DNA from: Lewinellaceae bacterium
GTDB lineage: Bacteria > Bacteroidota > Bacteroidia > Chitinophagales > Saprospiraceae
Assembly: GCA_020636315.1 (NCBI GenBank)
Contig: JACJYA010000028.1
Span: 1 to 34,808, forward strand
Direction: 5' to 3'
Length of the DNA: 34,808 nucleotides
Made by a program: the position numbers and the translations under genes. Positions 1-8,100 of the stretch are shown here, in pieces (positions within the stretch are counted from its first letter, which is position 1; the number at the start of each line of letters is the position of its first letter). Under the pieces are notes generated by a model. That model made no database searches, was not told the DNA's origin, and was given only the letters and a program-made list of their open reading frames with translations.

Positions 1-25
1 CTAACTATCTAACCATCCAACACCC
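1..25 (+). repeat. Pyrimidine/A-rich leader repeat (AACCATCCAAC type)
   Basis: The window opens with short degenerate units of the form CTAACTATCTAACCATCCAA that run up to the first start codon. A closely matching stretch lies at 17459-17500, and the complement of 20132-20165 has the same style. It may be the right edge of a longer intergenic repeat cut by the window. No function is visible. Confidence 0.4.
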
Positions 26-1474
26 ATGCAAAACACCAGCCTCATCCACCTGCTCCGCACCCTCAGTACCCGGGAGCGCACCCGGTTTGGCCACTACGTC
101 CGGTCCCCTTTTTTTAACCGGCATGAGAAAGTGGTGGCGCTGTATGGATGGCTGCAGGAGTTTGCTCCGGCCTTTGCCGATGAACAGATGAGCCGGAAGG
201 CTGCCTGGGCTGTCCTTTTCCCTGGCAAACCCTACAACAACGCCCGCCTCGACAACTTTATCAGCAGCCTGCTGCAGTTATTATATGGTTATCTTGCCTA
301 CCTTCAATATGAGCAGCAACCCGTACTGGAGCGGCGCCTGCTCATCGTAGAACTGCTGGAGCGGGATGCCGATAAACACGTACAGCGCAATGCCCGCCGA
401 GCCCGCCAGTTGCTGGGCCGGCAGCCGGGCCGCAGTTATGAATATTTCCTGCAGCGGTCCCTTATCGAACAACAACTGGACCTGTACGAGCTCAATCGCC
501 GACAGCGCCGTTTTACCGCCTACCTTCAACAGGAAAACGATGCTCTGGACCTTTACTACTGGTGCAACAAATTGCGTATCGCCTGTGATATGGCCAGCCG
601 CAATGCGGTGATCAACGCCGGGTATGAGTGCCATTTTCTGAGTGAGGTGCGCCGGATTTATCATGAAAGCCCGGTGCTGAATGAACAGCCTGCCCTGAAG
701 CTCTATTACCAGGCGCTGCAGATGCTTGAACATCCGGAGGAGGAAAGCCACTATTTCGGGCTGAAAGCTCTTCTGAAGGAACAACCGGAGGTCATCACCG
801 CTGATGAACTGCGCACGCTGTACCACTATGCGCTCAATCACTGCATCCGGCAGATCAATTCCGGAATAGGAACTTATTACGAGGAGGTGTTCCTCTTATA
901 CCGGCTGATGTTGGAACGGGAACTCCTGTTGGTCCACGGGCAGCTCTCGGAATGGTCCTTCAAGAACATCGTCACCACTGCTATCCGGACCGGAGCTTAC
1001 CAGTGGACGGAAGGTTTCATCGAGCGCTATCAGGCCTTTCTGCCGGAGGAAGGCCGCCCTAATGCAGTGGCTTACAACCGGGCCGCTCTTTACTATGCAC
1101 GTGCCGATTATAAAAATGCGCTGCTGCAACTTCAGGATGTGGAATTCACTGATACTTCTTACCACCTGGGGGCCAAGATCATCCAGCTGAAAAGCTATTA
1201 CGAACTCGACGAGCCGGAAGCCTTTTTCGCGCTGGTCGAAGCCTTCCGGAAGTACCTCCTCCGCAACCGGGAGATCTCCGACTACCGAAAGCAGGCCAAT
1301 GCCAACTTCCTGATCCTGGCCAGAAAGATATACGAACTGCGGCTGGAAGCTCCCGGCCTGCGAAGGGCAACCCTCTCCAAACGCATGGGCGCCCTTCGTT
1401 CCGAGGCCGATTCGGCCCGGGCCGTCGCCAATAAGAACTGGCTGGTGGAGGCGCTGGGGAAATTAGTTAAATAG
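26..1474 (+). CDS. Conserved helical hypothetical protein
   Basis: A 482-residue protein with no signal peptide and no membrane segment, so probably cytoplasmic. It is rich in Leu, Ala, Arg, Tyr and Glu, with regularly spaced aromatic residues typical of an all-helical TPR-like solenoid. The N-terminus (LIHLLRTLSTRERTRFGHYV, then SPFF around residue 29) resembles a family of uncharacterised ~480-520 residue Bacteroidota proteins; that is recognition by eye, not a search. No catalytic motif is visible. The ATG at 26 is preceded by a pyrimidine-rich leader rather than a Shine-Dalgarno sequence. It ends 54 bp before the acetylesterase gene on the same strand. Function unknown; a protein-protein interaction role is a guess. 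Confidence 0.8.
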   Translation: MQNTSLIHLLRTLSTRERTRFGHYVRSPFFNRHEKVVALYGWLQEFAPAFADEQMSRKAAWAVLFPGKPYNNARLDNFISSLLQLLYGYLAYLQYEQQPVLERRLLIVELLERDADKHVQRNARRARQLLGRQPGRSYEYFLQRSLIEQQLDLYELNRRQRRFTAYLQQENDALDLYYWCNKLRIACDMASRNAVINAGYECHFLSEVRRIYHESPVLNEQPALKLYYQALQMLEHPEEESHYFGLKALLKEQPEVITADELRTLYHYALNHCIRQINSGIGTYYEEVFLLYRLMLERELLLVHGQLSEWSFKNIVTTAIRTGAYQWTEGFIERYQAFLPEEGRPNAVAYNRAALYYARADYKNALLQLQDVEFTDTSYHLGAKIIQLKSYYELDEPEAFFALVEAFRKYLLRNREISDYRKQANANFLILARKIYELRLEAPGLRRATLSKRMGALRSEADSARAVANKNWLVEALGKLVK

Positions 1475-1528
1475 TGGCCTCATTTCCCTATATTTCCGGT
1501 AAATTATGTTCAAAACAAAAACATCCGC

Positions 1529-3504
1529 ATGTATTCCTTTCTCCGATCTGCCTCCGTTTTCTGTTTTTTAGTTGCCTGTTTCTTTCAGCCGGCCTTCAGC
1601 CAGCATGGCGGAACCGGGCTATCCCTTCCTCATTTCTTCTCCAGCCACATGGTCCTGCAGCGGGATCAGCCTATCAGGGTTTGGGGCTGGTCGGGGCCCG
1701 ATGAAACCATTAGCGTGAAGTTGGCCGGCAATACCGCCGTGGCCAGGACAGACGATGACGGGGCCTGGGAGGTTGCCCTTCCGGCCCTGAAAGCCGGTGG
1801 CCCATACAAAATGGAAGTAAGAGGGATGTCCGGCGCTAAAATTCTGGAGGATGTACTTGTGGGAGAAGTGTGGCTCTGCTCCGGACAGTCGAACATGGAA
1901 TGGCCCCTGAGCTCGGCCAATGATGGGGCACAGGAGACAGCTGCCGCCAGCCACCCTCAGATCCGTTTGTTTACCGTGCCTCGGGATATGAATACCCGCC
2001 CGCTCGAAAACACCCTGCCGGCGCAGTGGGAGTCCTGCCGCCCCGAAACGGCAGCTTCCTTTTCGTAATCGGCTATTTTACTGGTAGTATGCAGGAGCAC
2101 CTGGGCGTTCCGATTGGCCTGATTGACGCCAGTTGGGGCGGCACCGTGGTGGAAACCTGGACGAGCTCTAAAGCCCTTGCCGATGACCCACAGCTGGGAG
2201 AAGTGGCCCGGAGCCTTAAGGAGATAGACTTCGACTCCATGATGGAACGCTCCCGTGTCGAACAGGCCGCCTGGGAAAGGGCCATCGACGAACAGGATAA
2301 AGGGCTGGAAGAGATGTGGTACAAAGAAGGTTACGACTGGAGCGGCTGGAAAACCATGAAGTTGCCGCAGCTCTGGGAAGAGGCAGGCCTGGATGACATG
2401 GATGGCGTTGTCTGGTTTAAACGCACCTTTTCTTTAAATGCAAATGAACTGGGCCGCCCGATACAACTGGAGCTTGGCCCTATAGACGACAGTGACATCA
2501 CCTACGTCAACGGCAAAGAAGTCGGGCGAATGATCAACCAGTACAACAGCGCCAGGTCCTATACTGTGCCGGCCGACGTGCAAAAAAAAAAAAAAAATAC
2601 CATCACCATTCGGGTAGTGGACACCGGCGGTGGCGGCGGAATATATGGAGAGCCGGATGCGTTGAAGGCCGTGACGGCAAAAAGGGCGATCCCACTGGCG
2701 GGCGAATGGTATTTTTCCATCGGCCTTTCGGAGCTTCCGCCCTGGCCTTCCGGAGTGTATCCCAACAGCCTGCCTGCCTTACTTTTTAACGCCATGATCC
2801 ATCCGCTCATCCCACTCGGCATCCGGGGGGCCATCTGGTACCAGGGGGAAAGCAACGAGAGGGTTGCTTTCCGGTACCGGGAGCGTTTCCGCCTGATGAT
2901 CAATGACTGGCGGAAACAGTGGAAGCTGGGGGATTTTCCCTTCCTGTTCGTGCAGTTGGCCAACTTTCGCAAAGAAAAGGAAAAACCGGAGGAAAGCCTG
3001 TGGGCGGAACTGCGCGAATCACAAACTGAAGCGCTGAAGGAACCCAACACGGGCATGGCCGTGACTATCGATATTGGCGAAGCTGATGACATTCACCCCC
3101 GCAACAAACAAGAGGTGGGGCGCCGCCTGGCCCTGGCCGCCCGCGCCATCGTTTATGGCGAAAAGCTCGAATACAGTGGCCCGATATACCGGGCGTCGCA
3201 AATTGAGGGCAATAAGATCCGCCTTTATTTTAATCACACCGGGCAGGAACTCATCAGCCGCGAAGGGCTGGAATGGCTCCGGGGCTTTACCGTCGCCGGC
3301 GCCGACGGCGTTTTTCACCCGGCCAAGGCAAAGATCAGCAAGGACAATACGGTATTGGTGTTCAGCGAGGCCGTGCCCGATCCCAAATACGTTCGTTACG
3401 CCTGGGCGGACAACCCCGGAGAACTGGACCTTTACAACGAGGCCGGCCTGCCCGCCGCTCCCTTCCGTACCGACGAGCTGAAGGTTTCAACACAGAAGGA
3501 GTGA
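1529..3504 (+). pseudogene. Secreted sialate O-acetylesterase, frameshifted
   Basis: An SGNH-type sialate O-acetylesterase, a family that removes acetyl groups from sialic acids or other glycans in the periplasm. Residues 1-25 are a signal peptide (hydrophobic core, cut after AFSQ). The nucleophile block LCSGQSNMEW has Ser121. A β-rich insert follows, then GAIWYQGESN and the Asp-His block DDIHPRNKQEVG, so all catalytic elements are encoded. The frame breaks at about 2060-2066: the first part (1529-2068) stops at TAA, while the family-typical continuation VIGYF...GLIDASWGGT is in the +2-shifted frame from about 2065. Restoring one base around CCTTTTC joins the halves into about 658 residues. 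No T9SS tail. A weak promoter-like TATATTTC sits at 1489-1496. It is either a real pseudogene or a sequencing indel. Confidence 0.85.
2582..2597 (+). repeat. Poly-A tract of 16 inside the acetylesterase gene
   Basis: Sixteen consecutive A encode QKKKKN in the frame of the downstream half. Such runs are prone to polymerase slippage. It lies 3' of the frame break, so slippage here cannot rescue the upstream stop. Confidence 0.95.
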
Positions 3505-3521
3505 GGGCTGAACACAATTAA

Positions 3522-3668
3522 TTTAACGTGAGGTTTGAGGTTGAGGTCAAGACTGAGGCCGGAGAGCGCCCGGGGAAAGGGAAATTTTATCCATTTTGCT
3601 TCGTTGGCCAGTCTTGGCCCCTCAATCTCATTCTCAACCTTAGCCTCAACCTCAAACCTCACATTAAA
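3522..3668. repeat. Intergenic inverted-repeat element, copy A
   Basis: A 147-bp element between convergent genes. The left arm (3522-3546) starts TTTAACGTGAGGTTTGAGG, and the right arm (3644-3668) is its reverse complement with one mismatch in 25 positions. The arms are made of repeated TGAGGTT-like units. The centre (3570-3604, CCGGGGAAAGGG then TTTTATCC, TTTTGCTT) is shared with copy B at 4921-5090. RNA from either strand could fold into a long hairpin, so it may terminate both flanking genes. It encodes no protein. Confidence 0.85.
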
Positions 3669-3689
3669 ATACAATTGTTCAGGCGCCCC

Positions 3690-4103
3690 TTACAAGCCCA
3701 GCGCCTGGGCTGCCCGCTCGTAGGCTTCCGGGCGGATGTAAAGCAGATAGCCGTAAGTCTCCTTATCCGTAGCTATTCCGGTGGAGGCGTAAATATTGAC
3801 GCCCGCCTGATAGATCTGTTTGTGTACATCAGCAAGGGCGCCGACCTCATCGTTGCCCTGCACCAGAATGGCGTGATGCGGCCCTTCGATCTTTAGGCCG
3901 GCGTGCCGGGCAAGGTCGGTCAGGTTTTTGGCGTTTTCCGGAAAAATGGAAAGCTGGGTGCTGTAGGGGCCGACCGGTACGGCAGTGAAGGCGAGCAGGT
4001 TGATGCCCAGGTCGGCCAGCTGTTGAAGGAACAGGTAGGCTTGTCCCGGCTGGTCTTTAATGGTGGCGTAGAAGTAGTCCACCCGGCGTATTTTGGTAGC
4101 CAT
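3690..4103 (-). CDS. Small tandem ACT-domain protein
   Basis: A 137-residue cytoplasmic protein composed of two ACT-like halves. The first contains DYFYATIKDQPGQAYLFLQQLADLGINL and the second GNDEVGALADVHKQIYQAGVNIYAS; each has the pattern 'xDxPGxLxxxxxxLxxxGINI' of amino-acid-binding regulatory ACT domains. No enzyme domain is attached, so it is probably a ligand-binding regulator or a free-standing ACT pair. The ATG at 4103 (MATKIRRVDY) is preferred: an upstream extension to 4226 exists but is not ACT-like and would run across the divergent promoter region. It is divergent from the antitoxin gene and convergent with the acetylesterase. Confidence 0.75.
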   Translation of the reverse strand: MATKIRRVDYFYATIKDQPGQAYLFLQQLADLGINLLAFTAVPVGPYSTQLSIFPENAKNLTDLARHAGLKIEGPHHAILVQGNDEVGALADVHKQIYQAGVNIYASTGIATDKETYGYLLYIRPEAYERAAQALGL

Positions 4104-4210
4104 AGCAGTATTTTTTTGTTCGTTCTGGTATGCATCAATCCTTAAAGTTATTCGAAACCGGAGAGCGGGGCAATGATATTGATCAGCAGGCAGAATAAGA
4201 GAAGCAAGAG

Positions 4211-4229
4211 TGCATGCAGATTGCATGCA
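4211..4229. promoter_or_regulatory. Candidate operator: two TGCATGCA palindromes
   Basis: TGCATGCA-GAT-TGCATGCA: two identical self-palindromic octamers with centres 11 bp apart, about one helical turn. The second copy overlaps the proposed -33 element of the antitoxin promoter. This is the layout expected for cooperative binding of a ribbon-helix-helix antitoxin dimer pair; the binding itself is inferred. Confidence 0.55.
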
Positions 4230-4251
4230 TTGAAGTTTTTTTGTACCTTTG
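4221..4251 (+). promoter_or_regulatory. Bacteroidota-type promoter of the antitoxin operon
   Basis: TTG (4221-4223), 20 bp, then TACCTTTG (4244-4251), a perfect TAnnTTTG -7 element. The ATG at 4267 follows after a short leader of about 10 nt, supporting that start over the in-frame TTG at 4249. Confidence 0.65.
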
Positions 4252-4266
4252 GAAAAATTAGCATGT

Positions 4267-4518
4267 ATGCCAACACTTCAGATCAGAAAACTGCCGGATA
4301 GTATTTACCAGGCGTTAAAGAATGCAGCTGAACGGGAACGAAGGAGCCTGAGCCAGCAGGCGATCATTACACTGGCTAAAGGGCTGGACATTCCACTTGA
4401 TTTTCGCGAGCGCAGGAAAAAAGTTTTAGCCAAAATACGAGGGGAGGCCCATTTATGGAAAAAATGGGCCAATGTGGATGTCACTTCCTGGATCAGAGAA
4501 GACAGAGATAGCCGATGA
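4267..4518 (+). CDS. FitA-like ribbon-helix-helix antitoxin
   Basis: An 83-residue protein. The N-terminal part (MPTLQIRKLPDSIYQALKNA, then ERERRSLSQQAIITLAKGL) has the β-strand plus two-helix pattern of FitA/Arc-type ribbon-helix-helix antitoxins: the strand TLQIRKLP contacts DNA, and the basic helices dimerise. The C-terminal tail (KIRGEAHLWKKWANVDV) would thread into the toxin groove. It overlaps the downstream PIN gene by 4 bp (ATGA), the usual translationally coupled order antitoxin-toxin. In the family the antitoxin neutralises the PIN RNase and represses its own operon; the palindromes at 4211-4229 fit that. Because the toxin is broken, this may be an orphan antitoxin or only a repressor. 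Confidence 0.8.
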   Translation: MPTLQIRKLPDSIYQALKNAAERERRSLSQQAIITLAKGLDIPLDFRERRKKVLAKIRGEAHLWKKWANVDVTSWIREDRDSR

Positions 4519-4923
4519 AAATAGTCCTGGATGTGAGTGCAGCATTTGCCGTTGTGACAGGGGCGCCCTCTTCAGGTCATTTTCTGCCGCCTATAGAATC
4601 GGCGGTTCAGGTTTTTGCTCCTGATTTATTTTACTCGGAAGCGGCTAACACGGCCTGGAAATTTCACCATATTGAGGAAGCCAGCCTGAAAGAAGCTGTA
4701 AAACTGGCAGAGGTGCTATTCAACTTGTAGATATTTTTTCCCTCGGAACCTTTGGAAAGAAGCGCTGGGATTAGCGTGTAAATCGGAAAACCCTGCTTAT
4801 GATGGGTTTTACCTGGCACTGGCAAAACAATTGGATGCTACCCTGGTGACAGCAGATAAACGCCTGATAAAAGTCGCCAAAAACTGGAAGTACGGTTATT
4901 GTACTGATGGCTCAGCTTCTTAA
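4515..4923 (+). pseudogene. PIN-domain toxin, frameshifted
   Basis: Remains of a VapC-like PIN-domain RNase of about 135 residues. The first frame gives 71 residues with Asp6 (VLDVSAAF) and Glu42 (FYSEAANTAW) and stops at TAG 4728-4730. The remainder lies in another frame: LWKEALGLACKSENPAYDGF, with the third acid in YDGFYLALA and the fourth in LVTADKRL, ending at 4921-4923. A single one-base shift between about 4702 and 4728 is enough to give an open frame. All four acidic residues of the PIN site are therefore present but split, which suggests recent inactivation or a sequencing indel. Its stop codon lies at the edge of repeat copy B. Confidence 0.75.
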
Positions 4924-5090
4924 AATAACGTAAGGTTTGAGGCTGAGGCTCAGTTCGAGAACACCGGGGAAGGAATATTTTATCCGTTTTGCTTTGTCAC
5001 TAATCCCGTACCTCAACCTCAACCTATATTATATCTGGCTTAACTTGCTAGAAAAACAGGATAATCAGGCCAAATCTCACGTTAAAATAT
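4921..5090. repeat. Intergenic inverted-repeat element, copy B
   Basis: The second copy of the element at 3522-3668, about 170 bp and more diverged. The left arm includes AACGTAAGGTTTGAGGCTGA, and the right end CAAATCTCACGTTAAAATA is its imperfect complement. The core at 4964-4997 (CCGGGGAAGG, then TTTTATCCGTTTTGCTTTGT) aligns with copy A. Again it separates convergent genes (PIN toxin and PKD protein). Confidence 0.75.
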
Positions 5091-5106
5091 TACCGCCCAA
5101 GCCTCT

Positions 5107-8100
5107 TTACCCCCGCACCACCTTCACTACGCCCCGGTACTTCCCCATCCGCACCTGCACCCAATACACACCGGCGCTCAGCGGCGCCATATCCAGGGCC
5201 TGTACCTGGCCGGACTGGCCTGTACCCGCCTGCACCCGCTGGCCCAGGCTGTTGAAAACCTCCCATTGATATTCTCCCGCTACGGGCGCTTCCACCTGAA
5301 GGAAGGCCATCCCCGAGGTGGGGTTGGGGGATAGGTTCAAAAGCAGCTCCTCTTGTCCGGCGCCTTTCAGGCCGGTAGTCATGATCTCCACTTCCTGGCA
5401 GAGGGTATCGCTGCCGCAGTTGTTGGCCACGGTGAGACATACCTCGTAAATGCCGGGGGCTTCAAAAGTATGGAGCGGGCCGGACGAAGTAGAGGTATTG
5501 CCGTCTCCGAAATCCCAGAACCATTGTCCGGGGCTGTTGGCGGAACCGTCGATGAAGTTAGCGGTGAGGTTCTGCATAGTGTAGGAAAAGGCTGCCACGG
5601 GTTGGTCGCAATTGACCATTATTTCCGAACACCTTTGAGTGTTGCCGCAGATGTTGCTCGCAGTGAGGCATACCTCGTAGATGCCGGGTTCATTGTAAAT
5701 GTGCTGCGGGTTGGCCTGGGTGGAAGATGTCCCGTCTCCGAAGGCCCACAGCCAGGCGACGGCCCCGCCGGTGGATTCGTTCTGGAACGACAGGATCTGG
5801 CCGTCGGAAGAATAGGAGAACCCGGCCTGGGGCGGCGGGCAGCTCACTTCTATTACCTCACAGCGCTGGGTATTGCCGCAGGGGCTGCTGACCGAGAGGC
5901 AGATCAGATAACTGCCCGGGAAGGCAAAGGTGTGTGTCGGGTTTTGTTCGGTGGAGGTGTTGCCGTCCCCAAAGGCCCACAGCCAGGTGGAAGGGCCATT
6001 GGTGGAGAGGTCTGTGAAGCTCAGCTCCAGTTCGTCACTTGTGAAGGCAAAATTGGCCTGGGGAGCGAAGCAGTTGACCATGATGTCCTGACAGAACTGG
6101 GTCGTGCCGCAGACGCTGCTGGCAGTGAGGCAAACCTGATAACTACCCGGCAGAGCGTAGGTATGCTGCGGGTTGGCCTGAGTGGAGGCGTTACCATCTC
6201 CGAAATCCCACAGCCACTGAGTGGGGTTGTTGGTGGACGCGTCGGTAAAACTGAGCGACAACTGATTATCCGTGAAAGTGAAGGCGGCCACGGGGGGCGA
6301 ACAGCTCAGAGAGAAGGTTTGGCAGGATTGGGTGCTGCCACATACGGTGCTCACCTCCAGGCATGCCGTATAGGTTCCCGGGTTCGGGTAGGTATGCTGC
6401 GGGTTGGCCGCCGCCGATGTGCTGCCATCCCCGAAGGACCAGGACCACAGCCCGGCGGCAGGCTGAGAATTATCGGAAAAAGACACGGTTAGGCCATCGG
6501 TTGAGAAAGCGAAGGCCGACTGAGGCGGCGGGCAGCTCACTTCGACCACCTGGCAGGAGGTATTCTGGCCGCATACACTGCTGGCCTGGAGGCATACCTG
6601 ATAGCTGCCCGGCGGCGTAAGTGTGCTGCAGGTTTACCTGGGTGGAAGAGGAACCATCTCCAAAAGTCCACAACCATCCATCCGGGTTGTTGGCCGACTG
6701 GTCGGTGAAAGCCAGGCTGAGTTCATCTGCCTGGAAGGAAAAGGCGGGCTGGGGAGCTGCACAGCTCACTTCCAGTGTCTGGCAGATCTCGGTCATCCCG
6801 CAGATGCTGCTGGCCTGGAGGCATACCTGATAGCTGCCCGGGCTGGTGTAGTTGTGCTGCGGGCTGGCCTGGGTGGAAGAGGCGCCGTCTCCGAAAGTCC
6901 ACAACCATCCATCCGGATTGTTGGCCGACTGGTCGGAGAAGGAGAGGCTCAGCCCGTCGGCGGTAAAGCTGAAGGAAGCCTGGGGGGCAATACAGCTGAT
7001 GGAAACCTGCCGGCATCCCTGGTCGGTGCCGCAAACACTGGTGGTTACCAGGCAGATGACATAGTTGCCCGGTGCGCTGTAGGTATGCTGCGGGTTCTGT
7101 TCGGTGCTGTTGCTGTTGTCTCCGAAAGACCACAGCCATTGGGTAGGAGAATTTAAGGAATTATCGGTAAGGCTGACGGCCAGCCCGTTGCTTTCAACCA
7201 TAAAATCAGACACCGGCTCGGCGCAATCAATGACTACCATAGAGCAGGCCTGGCTGCTTCCACAGGGGCTGATGGCTGTCACGCATACCTCATAAGTTCC
7301 CGGCCCGCTGTAAATGTGCTGGGGATTCTCCTGAGCGGAGGAATTGCCATCGCCGAAGGACCAGAGCCATTGGGTGGGCGCATTGCTGCTGGTATCACTC
7401 AGATAGATGGCCAGCATGTTGGTTTGATAGGAAAAGCCCGCCTCCGGTGCGGCGCAGTCGATGCTCAGTATCCTGCAGATACTACTGGTTTCCCCACAGA
7501 TATTACTGATCTGCAGGCATACTTCATAATCCCCGGGGAGGGCATAATCGTGCACGGGATCCTGCAGGTTGGAGGAGGCCCCGTCACCGAAATCCCACGC
7601 CCAGGAGGTTGCCGTTGTTGTTGAGGTGTCTGTGAAGGTAAGGCGCAGGCCCTCGGTTTGGTAATCAAAACCGGGCTGGAGGACGGCGCAGTTGATCTCC
7701 ACGGTTTGGCAGGTTTCCGTCATTCCGCAGATGCTGCCGGCCTGCAGGCAGATATCGTAGTTGCCGGGGCTGTCAAAATCGTATTCCAGGATTGGCCCGG
7801 TTGTGCTGTCTTGTCCTTCCACGATCCAAAGCAGGGATGTGGGGTTGTTGGTGGAAGTATCGGTAAAAGTTGCGGAAAGCTCATCATTGATAAAGGTAAA
7901 ACCGGCCTGCGGGGCATTGCAGGTTACGATAATATCCTGGCAGATGGAGTCCTGCCCGCAGGGGCTGCCGGCCAGCAGGCAGGCCGTATAAGTACCCGGT
8001 GCGGCATAGGTGTGCACGGGCATTTCCTCGGTGGAGTTGCCGCCGTCGCCGAAATCCCAGGACCATGCCGTTGGCATATTGGTGGAAATGTCTTCGAAGG

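Noticed and set aside
2582..2597. Poly-A slippage as the mechanism that restores the acetylesterase frame
   Set aside because: The frame break and stop (2066-2068) lie 5' of the run, so slippage at the run cannot bypass them.
4104..4226. N-terminal extension of the ACT protein up to 4226
   Set aside because: The extra 41 residues are not ACT-like and would start inside the palindromic operator of the divergent antitoxin gene.
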